A DNA stretch of 64,000 nt from Polynucleobacter sp. es-MAR-4 (GCF_018882055.1 NZ_JACVPF010000001.1:62001-126000), one strand, 5' to 3'. Shown: positions 24,128 to 34,175, counted from the first letter of the stretch. Notes: generated by a model not told the origin, from the letters alone. Made by a program: numbers and translations.

Positions 24128-26599
24128 ATGAGTTTTCTGCGGGGCATTCGGCGGGACCTTCGTTCTAGCGAGCTGCTTGCCCTGTTGGTTGCACTCACGC
24201 TTTCAGTGGCTGCCTTATCGAGCGTCAGTTTTTTGGCTGATCGGATGCAGCGGGCCTTTCAGTTTGATGCCCGCCAGCTGCTTGCCTCGGATCTATTGTT
24301 GGTCTCTGATCAACCTTTGACCGAGCGCTTCATCCAAGAGGTCAAAGCACGCCAACTGAGCTCAGCTCAAACCATTGTCTTTCCAAGCATGGCGACAGTG
24401 GGTAAGCAAAGTAAGCTGGCCTCTCTTAAGGCTGTAAGCGCTACCTATCCTTTGCGTGGCTCCTTAGAGGTCTCACCTTCCCAAGCAAGCTCAACTCCAC
24501 CAGTTGGTTCAGTCTGGGTAGATCCTGCGATGCTGAATGTGCTGCAGGCTAATGTCGGTGATCAGATGCTATTGGGAGATAAGACATTCTTGATTAGCGG
24601 GATCTTGCAGAGAGAGCTTGATCGAGGTGCCGGTTTTATGAACTTCGCGCCACGCGTCATGATGGCCCTGGACGATTTACCGTCGACAGGTCTGATTGGT
24701 CTTGGTAGTCGCGTTACCTATCGTCTGCTGCTGTCAGGCACCGATCAAGCCATCTCTGCTTATGAGCAGTGGGCTGCCCAATGGATTGAATCTGAGGGCC
24801 TCAGGGGAGTGCGTATTGAGACCTTAGAAAATGCGCAGCCGGTGATGCGAAAAACTCTGGAGCGGGCAGAGCGCTTCTTATCTTTAGTGGCTCTACTCAC
24901 CGCAATGGTAGCTGCTGTCGCTATTGCCTTATCGGCACGTCGTTATGTATTAAAGCAGGCCGATGTTTGTGCTGTTATGAAATGCCTTGGGGCAAGTCAA
25001 AAGACGATTCTCATCAAGCAAATTAAAGTATTGGGCACTCTGTGTTTATTAGCTGCCTTTATGGGGTCCGCGATTGCTTACGGAGTTCAAGAGATATTGA
25101 TTCGTATTTTGGGTAATTTGGTGTTTTCTAATCTACCCGCGCTCTCCCTCTGGCCTTTAGCTTGGAGTATTTTATTTTCCTCTTGCCTGTTAATTGGTTT
25201 TGCCGGACCACCTCTGTTTAGTTTGGTCATGATTTCACCGGTACGGCTGATTCGGAAAGAATTGGGTTCCTTGAATATCAAGGTGCTTTGGGTGGCGCTT
25301 TTTGGTCTGATTACTTGCCTTGCCTTAATAGCCATCGCAGCGCAGGATTTGAAATTGGCCTCTTGGGTCGCCCTGAGCTTTGGTTTGGCTGTAGCACTTT
25401 TTGCTCTTGTATCTTGGGGTGTTCTAAGCATCCTGAATCTACTTTTTTCTCAATGGAGCGCCAAGAGTTTTGCGCTGCGTTTTGCACTTACTGCACAGGC
25501 GCGGCGATCTGGATTTGCGGTAATGCAGATTACCGCATTGGGCATTGCTTTGATGTCTTTGTTGCTCATTCTTTTACTTAGACAAGATTTATTGGCTACG
25601 TGGCAGGGCAACATTCCAGTTGATGCGCCGAATCGCTTCATGATTAATGTTCAGGAAGATCAAAAGCTAAGCATTACTCAGTCGCTACTTGATGCGGGTG
25701 TAGCAAAGCCTAGCTTTAGCCCCATGGTGCGAGCACGCTTGATTGAGGTAAATGGGAAATCTATTGGACCCAATGATTATGTTGATGAAAATGCGCGTCG
25801 CTTAGTTGATCGTGAATTCAATCTGTCTTATACCGAGCAATTGCCTGATGGTAATCGCATTACTGCGGGCAAATGGATTGGGGGAAGCGCGCCACAGGTT
25901 TCATTGGAAGCTGGAATTGCAAAGACCTTGAAGTTGAAGCTCGGCGATCAGATGACTTTTGAACTTGCCGGCGAAAGAGTGAGCGCGCCAATCACCTCTC
26001 TACGTAAATTGGATTGGAGTTCAATGAAGGTGAACTTCTTTGTCATCATGCCACCTGCAATGCTTGCGGAAATGCCGCAATCGTGGATTACCTCTTACTA
26101 TCAAGGCCCTCAAATTGAAGGGCTTGACTACCAACTTGCGCAGAGCTATCCCAATCTGACCATCGTAGATGTGGCAACTTCATTGCAACAAATACAAGAT
26201 GTACTGGAGCGGCTATCTTCGGTGTTGGGCTTATTGTTTGCTTTCACTATTTCGGCGGCAATTTTGGTTCTAGTGGCTGCCATTGCAGCAACGCAGGATG
26301 AGCGCTTTAGAAGTGCAGCCTTGCTGAAGGCAGTGGGTGCATCGCGCGCCTTGCTTGGAAAGATTGCTTTGGCGGAACTCTTGATTATTGGAGTGCTAGC
26401 GGGAGCCTTGGCTGGACTGGCTGCTGGAATAGCTGCGTGGGCACTCGGTTATTTTGTACTTGAGATTGAATTCAATGCATTCGCACAGTCTTTGGCGATG
26501 GGGATTTGCTTTGGGGTTATTGCTTGTCTCTTGGCGGGTTTTCGCTTTCAAAGAAAAATTCAAACCGCTACCGCTATGGAGTGTTTGCGAGAACTTTAG
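24128..26599 (+). CDS. FtsX-like ABC transporter permease (YbbP-like)
   Basis: About 823 residues starting at ATG 24128 (MSFLRGIRRDLRSSEL); a GTG two codons upstream is possible. There are roughly ten membrane helices: one near the N-terminus, then clusters around 255-345, 380-450 and 710-815. Two FtsX-type segments with conserved VCAVMKCLGAS and RSAALLKAVGAS and two large extracytoplasmic domains fit the YbbP type. YbbP normally pairs with the ATPase YbbA, which is not encoded nearby. The function is uncertain; a lipoprotein- or lipid-release role is only an analogy. Confidence 0.88.
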   Translation: MSFLRGIRRDLRSSELLALLVALTLSVAALSSVSFLADRMQRAFQFDARQLLASDLLLVSDQPLTERFIQEVKARQLSSAQTIVFPSMATVGKQSKLASLKAVSATYPLRGSLEVSPSQASSTPPVGSVWVDPAMLNVLQANVGDQMLLGDKTFLISGILQRELDRGAGFMNFAPRVMMALDDLPSTGLIGLGSRVTYRLLLSGTDQAISAYEQWAAQWIESEGLRGVRIETLENAQPVMRKTLERAERFLSLVALLTAMVAAVAIALSARRYVLKQADVCAVMKCLGASQKTILIKQIKVLGTLCLLAAFMGSAIAYGVQEILIRILGNLVFSNLPALSLWPLAWSILFSSCLLIGFAGPPLFSLVMISPVRLIRKELGSLNIKVLWVALFGLITCLALIAIAAQDLKLASWVALSFGLAVALFALVSWGVLSILNLLFSQWSAKSFALRFALTAQARRSGFAVMQITALGIALMSLLLILLLRQDLLATWQGNIPVDAPNRFMINVQEDQKLSITQSLLDAGVAKPSFSPMVRARLIEVNGKSIGPNDYVDENARRLVDREFNLSYTEQLPDGNRITAGKWIGGSAPQVSLEAGIAKTLKLKLGDQMTFELAGERVSAPITSLRKLDWSSMKVNFFVIMPPAMLAEMPQSWITSYYQGPQIEGLDYQLAQSYPNLTIVDVATSLQQIQDVLERLSSVLGLLFAFTISAAILVLVAAIAATQDERFRSAALLKAVGASRALLGKIALAELLIIGVLAGALAGLAAGIAAWALGYFVLEIEFNAFAQSLAMGICFGVIACLLAGFRFQRKIQTATAMECLREL

Positions 26600-26623
26600 A
26601 GTCCACGCATTCTTAAATCCAAC

Positions 26624-27163
26624 TTAAGAGAGTGTCACCCAGTTCTTTGGTAGCTCTACCAAACGGGTTCCGCCAAAACGATCTGGCAGGCTTTGCCGTA
26701 GTAGGGGGCTAACGCGATCCAGGTAAATACTGAGTGGCCAGAGCAATAAAGCGACCGAGAATAGCATCTCAATAATTTGCCATCTCTGTAGCTCGAAAAG
26801 CCACTGAAGAACAACGCAAGGTACAAGCCATAAAGAGCCATAGACGTAGCGCCAGATTGCTTGTTTGCGAGTCAGATTAAATCCACCGGGACCAATCATG
26901 CGAACGCGCCATGTTTGCATTGCAAGTGTTTGACCGGACTTTGTCCAATACCAAACAAAGTAAATGCCCAACACAACATAGAGATAGACAAAGGTAAGCC
27001 AGCTTGGCAGTGAGACGCCGAACAGAATGCCTAGACCTAAATTCGGTAGCAAGAAAGTAAAGGCAATGACGCCCAATAAAACCAATTGCTCATACAGCGT
27101 ACAAGATACGCGCCGCCAAAACTGCGGAGCTGGAAGTGCATTTAATTCAGCGGGAGTAATCAC
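26624..27163 (-). CDS. RDD-family membrane protein
   Basis: 179 residues with an RDD domain: FWRRVSCTLYEQLVLLGV holds the conserved Arg and acidic residues in the first helix, and TLAMQTWRVRM is the typical second motif. About four membrane helices (25-50, 55-75, 110-125, 130-150). The function of RDD proteins is mostly unknown; some act in ion transport. It is the last gene of the sigma factor operon, 13 bp after the DUF3106 gene. The start is GTG with no strong ribosome binding site. Confidence 0.87.
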   Translation of the reverse strand: MITPAELNALPAPQFWRRVSCTLYEQLVLLGVIAFTFLLPNLGLGILFGVSLPSWLTFVYLYVVLGIYFVWYWTKSGQTLAMQTWRVRMIGPGGFNLTRKQAIWRYVYGSLWLVPCVVLQWLFELQRWQIIEMLFSVALLLWPLSIYLDRVSPLLRQSLPDRFGGTRLVELPKNWVTLS

Positions 27164-27176
27164 GACTTAGAAATTC

Positions 27177-27806
27177 TTATGGATTGCTTGGGCTGCTATC
27201 CGAGCTGGTGCTCGGAGTCGGAGCTTCTTGAGCAGGGGCATTGCTTGCTGGCAAGCTAGGCGCTAGATTAGTTTTTTGGGTAATCGGATGTTGTTGCAAT
27301 GTAGGTGCACTCGCAGCCGTTGGCTTTTTCTTATTCACTTCTGCTTGAGCCAACTTCTTTTTCTGGTCATCACTCAATTTTTGATATGCACTCCAAGCCT
27401 CTGCTTTTTTCTCGGCAGGGAACTTCAGGCTGGTGAGGTAATTTTCTCGCGCGATGCGGCGATCTTTTTGAGAGAGCTTAGACCAGCTTGTCATTCGAGA
27501 CTGCAGTCGCTGCTGATCTGCCTCGCTCATCTTCGGATAAAGGTTGGCAACCTGAATCCATTTTTTACGACTGTCGGGCAGCATGTAATCCCAATCCTCT
27601 TCCAGAGGGGCGAGAATTTTCTGCTGCGCTGGCTTGAGACTTTCCCATGTGCCATCTGGTTTTTTCTCGGGAATGCCGGTACTTTTACCGTGACTGTTTG
27701 TAGCGGTCTGGGCAAATGCGCTAGGCAAGCCTAGGGCGCTAAAAGCCAGCACAAGGGCTGAGCCGATCGTCAGGACTGCACAAATAGAGCGTAAGTTTTT
27801 TAGCAT
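27177..27806 (-). CDS. Exported DUF3106 protein
   Basis: 209 residues. A signal peptide (residues 1-32, ending SAFA-QT) sends it to the periplasm. The core (about 50-145) has the DUF3106 pattern with repeated W and L/Q/R-rich helices (WESLKPAQQKILAPL, RLQSRMTSWSKLS), then a Pro/Ala/Ser-rich tail. Its charged helical character recalls periplasmic metal- or stress-sensing proteins that partner ECF sigma factors, but this is a guess. It lies between the DUF3619 and RDD genes. Confidence 0.82.
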   Translation of the reverse strand: MLKNLRSICAVLTIGSALVLAFSALGLPSAFAQTATNSHGKSTGIPEKKPDGTWESLKPAQQKILAPLEEDWDYMLPDSRKKWIQVANLYPKMSEADQQRLQSRMTSWSKLSQKDRRIARENYLTSLKFPAEKKAEAWSAYQKLSDDQKKKLAQAEVNKKKPTAASAPTLQQHPITQKTNLAPSLPASNAPAQEAPTPSTSSDSSPSNP

Positions 27807-27831
27807 GCGCTAATTGGGCTCTGGTTTGGCT

Positions 27832-28296
27832 TTAAGAGGGTGATTTGGATGTATCCAGGCCATCTTGCTCTGCATCGGCTAAGGGGCCATTTTTCAGGAA
27901 TCCCATAAAGCCGCTATCTGCATAGGCATCTGGCGGTACATCGTCAGTTAGAAGGGCAACATCCAATTCTGCAATATCGTTGATCCGGGAGTCTGATTGC
28001 CATTGAGCAATGCCGATCAGGCCAAATACCAAGACAACCAGCGGTGCGACCCAGCCAACGTTATCCCAGAAGGAACGTGAACCGGATGACCAGCTTCCAG
28101 TGGAATTCGCTAAAACATGCTGCTCAATACGCACTTTTTCTGGTTTTTTGGCAGAAATAGCCTTAAGGCGGGCGGCATATAGACGATCTTTGATACCTGC
28201 TGGCAGGGATTGGGATCCTTCGCGTAGCAGGGCGGCAGCAGTCAGACCAAATTGGTCTGCTTCTGTTGGGCTTAGGATGTCTTGATTGCGATTCAC
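27832..28296 (-). CDS. DUF3619 single-pass membrane protein, candidate anti-sigma factor
   Basis: 154 residues. The first about 85 residues are cytoplasmic-like and Ala/Arg-rich (LPAGIKDRLYAARLKAIS), then one membrane helix (about 88-108, WVAPLVVLVFGLIGIAQW), then a short acidic periplasmic tail. The GTG start overlaps the sigma factor stop (GTGA), and this gene order is recurrent in Burkholderiales. The topology and context fit an anti-sigma factor, but no canonical zinc anti-sigma motif is visible. Confidence 0.82.
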   Translation of the reverse strand: MNRNQDILSPTEADQFGLTAAALLREGSQSLPAGIKDRLYAARLKAISAKKPEKVRIEQHVLANSTGSWSSGSRSFWDNVGWVAPLVVLVFGLIGIAQWQSDSRINDIAELDVALLTDDVPPDAYADSGFMGFLKNGPLADAEQDGLDTSKSPS

Positions 28297-28862
28297 AGCG
28301 TAATTCCTTTTAATTTCAATGCTTTAGCTAGAGCCTGGGTGGCTCTTGAGCAGTGGGTTTTGACGCTTCCCTCGCTACAACTCATCGCAAGGGCAGTTTC
28401 AGTAATGCTCAGCTCATCCCAATAACGCATCAGGAAGGCTTCTCGTTGACGGGCAGGTAATTTTGATATTTCCGACTCCAGGGACTGCAAGAGCTGACTA
28501 CGTTCTAGCTTAAAGGCACCATCTTGGTGAATTTCGCTGTCATCAGGGGCTGAAAGTGACTCTAGAGGGTCAAAATCATCATTTTCATCTGATTTCTTGC
28601 CCATATTGGAGAACAGGGTGACCCAGGTATTGCGCACCTTTTGACGTCGGAACCAATCATGTATGCGGTTTTGCAGAATTCTGGTGAAAACCAGGGGTAG
28701 CTCTGCAGCGGGGCGATCACCATATTTTTCAGCCAACTTGATCATGGCATCCTGAACAATGTCTAAGGCCGCATCATCATCACGCACGGCATAGACCGCC
28801 TGCTTAAAAGCGCGCTGCTCAACACTGCTTAAAAAGTCAGAAAGTTCTTGGGGTGAGGCCAT
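28293..28862 (-). CDS. ECF-type RNA polymerase sigma factor
   Basis: 189 residues. The region 2 segment (AALDIVQDAMIKLAEKYG, then RILQNRIHDWFRRQKVRN) recognises the -10 element, and the region 4 helix-turn-helix (LPARQREAFLMRYWDELS, then AMSCSEGSVKTHCSRA) recognises -35. The length and the lack of region 1 and 3 make it an ECF/sigma70 group 4 protein. It is the first gene of a four-gene minus-strand operon (sigma, DUF3619, DUF3106, RDD), and its promoter lies in the 193-bp gap shared with ilvB. The stimulus is unknown. Confidence 0.93.
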   Translation of the reverse strand: MASPQELSDFLSSVEQRAFKQAVYAVRDDDAALDIVQDAMIKLAEKYGDRPAAELPLVFTRILQNRIHDWFRRQKVRNTWVTLFSNMGKKSDENDDFDPLESLSAPDDSEIHQDGAFKLERSQLLQSLESEISKLPARQREAFLMRYWDELSITETALAMSCSEGSVKTHCSRATQALAKALKLKGITL

Positions 28863-28891
28863 TCAGTGGATTAGACCTGAATCAGATGGAA

Positions 28892-28921
28892 TTGGTCTAT
28901 TTTAGGGGATTGCTATAGAAT
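28892..28921 (+). promoter_or_regulatory. Possible sigma70-type promoter for ilvB
   Basis: TTGGTC (28892-28897) and TAGAAT (28916-28921) with an 18-bp spacer; the leader to the ilvB start would be about 130 nt. No leader peptide or terminator hairpin is visible in it. Confidence 0.45.
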
Positions 28922-29055
28922 ATAGGGCTTACTACCTAGAATCTCATTCAAGAAGTGGTTTTTTCCGGTAGCAGCGCCGTTCGAACTCAGGCCACAAGCA
29001 GGAGACAGAACAGACCAAACAATTTTTTGCCGAAAATTGCAAAGGACGAAAGAAA

Positions 29056-30843
29056 ATGAATACAAGCAGCGCCGAATTTTTAGCTTCTAAAGCTAACCAA
29101 GACACAGCAAACCCAAATTCCGCAGCGAATGCACCTGAAATGATTGGTGCAGAGATGTTGGTGCAGGCTTTGCACAAAGAGGGTGTTGAATACGTTTGGG
29201 GTTACCCAGGTGGTTCCGTTCTCTTTATCTACGACGAAATTTTTAAGCAGGACAAGTTTGAACATATTCTTGTTCGCCATGAGCAGGCAGCAGTGCATGC
29301 TGCGGATGGCTATGCACGTGCGACCGGTAAGGTTGGCGTTGCTTTAGTCACTTCAGGTCCTGGCGTAACCAATGCGGTTACCGGAATTGCTACTGCTTAC
29401 ACTGATTCGATCCCAATGGTGATCATCAGCGGTAACGTTCCGACATACGCAATTGGTGAAGATGCTTTCCAAGAGGCGGATACCGTTGGTATTACCCGTC
29501 CAGTGGTGAAGCACAACTTCTTAGTAAAGGATGTGAGAGATCTTCCTTTAGTAATTAAGAAAGCTTTTCACATTGCTCAGACAGGTCGCCCAGGTCCAGT
29601 GTTGATTGATATCCCGAAGGATGTATCAGCAGCTAAAGCGCCATTTGTATATCCAGAAACTCTGGAGATGCGTTCATACAACCCTGTAATTAAGGGGCAC
29701 AGTGGGCAAATTCGTAAAGCAGTTTCTTTATTGCAAGAGGCGGAACGTCCATATATTTATACCGGTGGCGGCATCATCTTGGCCGACGCTGCGCCTGAGT
29801 TAAAAGAGTTTGCTGATTTGCTAGGTTATCCAGTGACCAATACCTTGATGGGTCTTGGTGGATTCCCGGGCACTAGTCCGCAATTCCTTGGCATGCTCGG
29901 TATGCACGGTACTTACGAAGCGAATATGGCCATGCAACATAGCGATGTGTTGATTGCCATTGGCGCACGTTTTGATGACCGCGTGATCGGTAACACCGCT
30001 CACTTTGCAAGCCATCCACGCAAGATCATTCATATTGATATCGATCCATCTGTGATTTCAAAGCGGGTGAAAGTAGATGTACCTATCGTTGGTAATTTGA
30101 AAGAAGTATTGCAAGAGATGACTGCCCAGCTCAAAGCTGCTGGCCCACGCAAGAACGGCGAGAAGGTTGCTGCTTGGTGGGAGCAGATTAATGAATGGCG
30201 CAAAAAAGATTGCTTGAAATACGATGAGGCTTCACAAATCGTAAAACCTCAGTACGTGGTTCAGAAATTGTGGGAACTCACTGGTGGTGATGCATTCATT
30301 TGCTCTGACGTTGGTCAGCATCAAATGTGGGCTGCTCAGTTCTATAAATTCGATAAGCCACGTCGTTGGATTAACTCCGGTGGTCTAGGTACGATGGGCG
30401 TGGGCTTGCCTTACGCCATGGGTATCAAAAAAGCATTCCCTGATAAAGATGTATTCACCATTACTGGTGAAGGCTCGATTCAGATGTGTATTCAAGAGTT
30501 GTCCACTTGTAAACAGTACGACACTCCTGTGAAGATTGTTTCATTGAACAACCGTTACCTCGGTATGGTTCGTCAATGGCAGGAGCTGACTTATAACAAG
30601 CGCTATTCCAGTTCTTACATGGATTCATTGCCAGACTTTGTTAAGTTGGCTGAAGCCTTTGGTCACGTTGGTATGCGTATTGAGAAGAAGTCTGATGTTG
30701 AGGGCGCTCTCAAAGAGGCGATTCGTTTAAAAGATCGCACTGTATTTATGGATTTCCAGACAGACCCAGAAGAAAACGTTTGGCCAATGGTTCAAGCGGG
30801 TAAGGGTATTACTGAAATGCTTTTGGGTAGCGAGGATCTCTAA
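29056..30843 (+). CDS. ilvB: Acetolactate synthase, biosynthetic large subunit
   Basis: 595 residues. The first committed enzyme of valine, leucine and isoleucine synthesis, condensing pyruvate with pyruvate or 2-ketobutyrate. The TPP-binding Glu lies in RHEQAAVHAADGYAR, a FAD-binding segment is present (GARFDDRVIG), and the TPP/Mg site reads GEGSIQMCIQEL...NN, with Glu in place of the usual Asp of GDGS. The first about 27 residues are a poorly conserved extension. It is followed directly by ilvN (TAATG overlap), and feedback control by valine resides in that subunit. The ribosome binding site is AAGGA. Confidence 0.97.
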   Translation: MNTSSAEFLASKANQDTANPNSAANAPEMIGAEMLVQALHKEGVEYVWGYPGGSVLFIYDEIFKQDKFEHILVRHEQAAVHAADGYARATGKVGVALVTSGPGVTNAVTGIATAYTDSIPMVIISGNVPTYAIGEDAFQEADTVGITRPVVKHNFLVKDVRDLPLVIKKAFHIAQTGRPGPVLIDIPKDVSAAKAPFVYPETLEMRSYNPVIKGHSGQIRKAVSLLQEAERPYIYTGGGIILADAAPELKEFADLLGYPVTNTLMGLGGFPGTSPQFLGMLGMHGTYEANMAMQHSDVLIAIGARFDDRVIGNTAHFASHPRKIIHIDIDPSVISKRVKVDVPIVGNLKEVLQEMTAQLKAAGPRKNGEKVAAWWEQINEWRKKDCLKYDEASQIVKPQYVVQKLWELTGGDAFICSDVGQHQMWAAQFYKFDKPRRWINSGGLGTMGVGLPYAMGIKKAFPDKDVFTITGEGSIQMCIQELSTCKQYDTPVKIVSLNNRYLGMVRQWQELTYNKRYSSSYMDSLPDFVKLAEAFGHVGMRIEKKSDVEGALKEAIRLKDRTVFMDFQTDPEENVWPMVQAGKGITEMLLGSEDL

Positions 30844-31334
30844 TGCGACATATTATTTCTGTATTGATAGAGAACGAACCAGGGGCATTGTCTCGTGTGG
30901 TTGGCTTATTCTCGGCTCGTGGCTACAACATTGAAACGCTCAGCGTTGCGCCAACTGAAGATCCTTCACTTTCACGCATGACGATTGTCACGATTGGTTC
31001 TGAGGATGTGATTGAGCAAATTACCAAACACTTAAATCGCTTGGTTGAAGTGGTTAAGGTGTTTGATTTGACTGAAGGCCCTCATATTGAGCGTGAGCTC
31101 ATGATGATTAAGGTGCGCGCTGTAGGTAAAGAGCGTGAAGAGTTGAAACGTACAACGGATATCTTCCGTGGTCGCATCATCGATGTGACTGATAAGAGTT
31201 ACACCATTGAATTAACTGGTGATGGTGCCAAATTAGACGCCTTTATTGATTCGATTGATCGTGCATCGATTCTGGAAACTGTCCGTTCGGGTGGTTCTGG
31301 TATTGGGCGCGGTGAACGTATCCTCAAGGTTTAA
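30843..31334 (+). CDS. ilvN: Acetolactate synthase small regulatory subunit
   Basis: 163 residues. An N-terminal ACT domain (ISVLIENEPGALSRVVGLF) binds valine and a C-terminal domain (RGRIIDVTDKSYTIELTGD) activates the large subunit. The length matches the IlvH/IlvN long form. The start overlaps the ilvB stop, consistent with equal synthesis of both subunits. Confidence 0.96.
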   Translation: MRHIISVLIENEPGALSRVVGLFSARGYNIETLSVAPTEDPSLSRMTIVTIGSEDVIEQITKHLNRLVEVVKVFDLTEGPHIERELMMIKVRAVGKEREELKRTTDIFRGRIIDVTDKSYTIELTGDGAKLDAFIDSIDRASILETVRSGGSGIGRGERILKV

Positions 31335-31343
31335 TTTTTTTAA

Positions 31344-32402
<1,059 letters not shown>

Positions 32403-32465
32403 GCAAGAACTCAGTAACAAGCAGTTAGAAACTAATAGTAGTAACTAAAAAGGCTCAGAACAAAG

Positions 32466-33113
32466 ATGATGTATCCGCACCCCATTATTGCGAAAGAAGG
32501 TTGGCCGTATTTGGCATTAGTGGGGGCTGTAACTTTGCTAGTCCACTACCTAGGTGGTATTGCATGGTCATGGCCTTTGTGGATCATCTTTATCTTTGTT
32601 CTGCAGTTCTTCCGCGATCCACAGCGCATTGCTGCCATCGGTCGTGACTTGGTTTTATCTCCAGCCGATGGTCGTATCGTTGTGGTGGAAAAAGCCAATG
32701 ATCCTTATGCGGGTCGTGAAGCTTTAAAAATTAGTGTTTTCATGAACGTATTCAACGTTCACTCCAATCGAAGTGCAGTCAATGGCCTGGTTAAAGAGAT
32801 TCAGTATTTCCCAGGCAAGTTCGTGAATGCCGATTTAGATAAGGCCTCTACCGAGAATGAGCGCAATGCTGTGGTGATTGATGCCAACGGCCAAATTGTG
32901 ACTCTGGTTCAGGTTGCAGGGCTGATTGCCCGCCGTATTCTTTGCTATATCCATGTTGGCGATAGACTTAAAGCAGGTGAGCGCTATGGCTTTATTCGCT
33001 TTGGCTCCCGTGTAGATGTATATTTACCCTTAACGGCCGAACCATTGGTCAGTGTTGGTGATAAAGTTTTTGCTACGAACACCGCATTAGCGCGCGTACC
33101 CGGCTTAGATTGA
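32466..33113 (+). CDS. psd: Phosphatidylserine decarboxylase (short, Psd-related form)
   Basis: 215 residues. Converts phosphatidylserine to phosphatidylethanolamine at the inner membrane. There are two N-terminal hydrophobic segments, then the conserved FFRDPQR, LSPADGR and [11 protein letters not shown] segments. The C-terminal [10 protein letters not shown] contains the Gly-Ser at which self-cleavage generates the pyruvoyl group; this short form carries GS rather than the LGST of E. coli Psd. It is followed 27 bp later by pssA, the enzyme that makes its substrate. Confidence 0.95.
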   Translation: MMYPHPIIAKEGWPYLALVGAVTLLVHYLGGIAWSWPLWIIFIFVLQFFRDPQRIAAIGRDLVLSPADGRIVVVEKANDPYAGREALKISVFMNVFNVHSNRSAVNGLVKEIQYFPGKFVNADLDKASTENERNAVVIDANGQIVTLVQVAGLIARRILCYIHVGDRLKAGERYGFIRFGSRVDVYLPLTAEPLVSVGDKVFATNTALARVPGLD

Positions 33114-33140
33114 TTAAGTCGCTTTAACAGGGAATATTCT

Positions 33141-34004
33141 TTGAGCACATTTCGTCGTCGTGGCCGCATTGATCGTAGTCGCTTAACGCGCACCCGAACT
33201 GACCGCACTCAAGATGAGTGGGCAGAAGATCTTGGCGATGAAATTGATTTCGAGGTAGAAAAGTTGCACGCGGATAAACCCCGCCAGCGCAGCAAAGGTA
33301 TCTATCTACTTCCGAATGCATTTACTACAGCAGCTTTGTTCTGCGGTTTCTTTGCAATCGTCAATGCAATGAACCACCAGTTTGAGATGGCAGCTATTGC
33401 CATCTTTGCATCCTTAGTTTTGGATGGCATGGATGGTCGTGTCGCCCGAATGACCAATACCCAAAGTGCTTTTGGAGAACAGTATGACTCTCTGGCTGAT
33501 ATGGTGTCATTTGGTGTGGCTCCAGCCCTAGTGGCTTATGAGTGGGCTCTAAAAGATTTGGGTAAATGGGGCTGGTTAGCTGCCTTTACTTATTGTGCGG
33601 GTGCTGCATTGCGCTTGGCACGATTCAACGTTAATACCGGCGTGGTTGATAAGAAGTTTTTTCAAGGTTTGCCAAGCCCAGCAGCTGGGTCTTTGATGGC
33701 CGGCTTTATCTGGCTAGCTGATGACAACAAGATCCCAGTCCGTGATACCGCCATCCCTTGGATTACTTTCTTCATCGCTGTGTATGCTGGTTTGACGATG
33801 GTCTCCAATGCCCGTTTCTATAGCGGTAAAGCTTTGGATGTCCGCTATCGCGTGCCTTTTGGCGTCATGGTCTTGATGATTCTCACATTCGTATTAATCT
33901 CTTCCAATCCGCCTTTAACCCTATTCGGCCTCTTTGTGGTGTATTCCATCTCGGGCTATGTCATTTGGGCTTGGGAGCATCTGAGTGGCCGCCGTTTTAG
34001 CTAA
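33141..34004 (+). CDS. pssA: CDP-diacylglycerol-serine O-phosphatidyltransferase
   Basis: 287 residues. Makes phosphatidylserine from CDP-diacylglycerol and serine. The CDP-alcohol phosphatidyltransferase motif DGMDGRVARMTNTQSAFG then DSLAD is at about 95-120, followed by several membrane helices. The first about 50 residues are an Arg-rich cytoplasmic extension. The start is TTG with GGGA upstream; no in-frame ATG precedes the conserved region. It completes the psd-pssA pair for phosphatidylethanolamine synthesis. Confidence 0.94.
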   Translation: MSTFRRRGRIDRSRLTRTRTDRTQDEWAEDLGDEIDFEVEKLHADKPRQRSKGIYLLPNAFTTAALFCGFFAIVNAMNHQFEMAAIAIFASLVLDGMDGRVARMTNTQSAFGEQYDSLADMVSFGVAPALVAYEWALKDLGKWGWLAAFTYCAGAALRLARFNVNTGVVDKKFFQGLPSPAAGSLMAGFIWLADDNKIPVRDTAIPWITFFIAVYAGLTMVSNARFYSGKALDVRYRVPFGVMVLMILTFVLISSNPPLTLFGLFVVYSISGYVIWAWEHLSGRRFS

Positions 34005-34032
34005 TTTGGAATATTTAGGTTATATTTAATCC

Positions 34033-34107
34033 ATGTTGATGAATTTCTCACTTTCTAACTTGCTTCTACTAGCACTAAGCCTACAGCTTGGGGCAGGTAA
34101 GGCCTGA
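34033..34107 (+). CDS. leuL: leuA leader peptide (leucine-rich)
   Basis: A 24-residue ORF in the gap between pssA and leuA. It begins ATG TTG ATG and contains nine leucines, with LLLLALSLQL at residues 10-19; four of the codons are the usually rare CTA. A hairpin (34108-34135) and a terminator (34149-34175) follow, then leuA. Such Leu-codon-rich peptides act in transcription attenuation: ribosome stalling when charged tRNA-Leu is scarce favours antitermination. This is inferred from sequence architecture and from the known leu leader mechanism. The peptide's own ribosome binding site is weak. Confidence 0.85.
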   Translation: MLMNFSLSNLLLLALSLQLGAGKA

Positions 34108-34175
34108 GTTAATGAGATCAAAGTAATTCATTAACCACGACATACCAGCCCCAGCAAATTGCTGGGGTTTTTGTT
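34088..34175 (+). promoter_or_regulatory. leuA attenuator: alternative RNA hairpins
   Basis: GTTAATGA (34108-34115) pairs with TCATTAAC (34128-34135). TGGGGC (34088-34093), inside the leader peptide gene, is complementary to GCCCCA at 34148-34153, the 5' half of the terminator stem, so it can form an alternative structure that prevents termination. This matches the layout of amino-acid operon attenuators. Confidence 0.65.
34149..34175 (+). terminator. Intrinsic terminator of the leuA attenuator
   Basis: CCCCAGC (34149-34155) pairs with GCTGGGG (34161-34167), followed by TTTTTGTTTTT. It lies 57 bp upstream of the leuA start, so it must be bypassed for leuA expression. Its stem resembles that of the terminator at 3881-3912. 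Confidence 0.85.

Noticed and set aside
28863..29055. Attenuator or leader peptide before ilvB
   Set aside because: No ATG with branched-chain codons and no terminator hairpin could be found in the gap.
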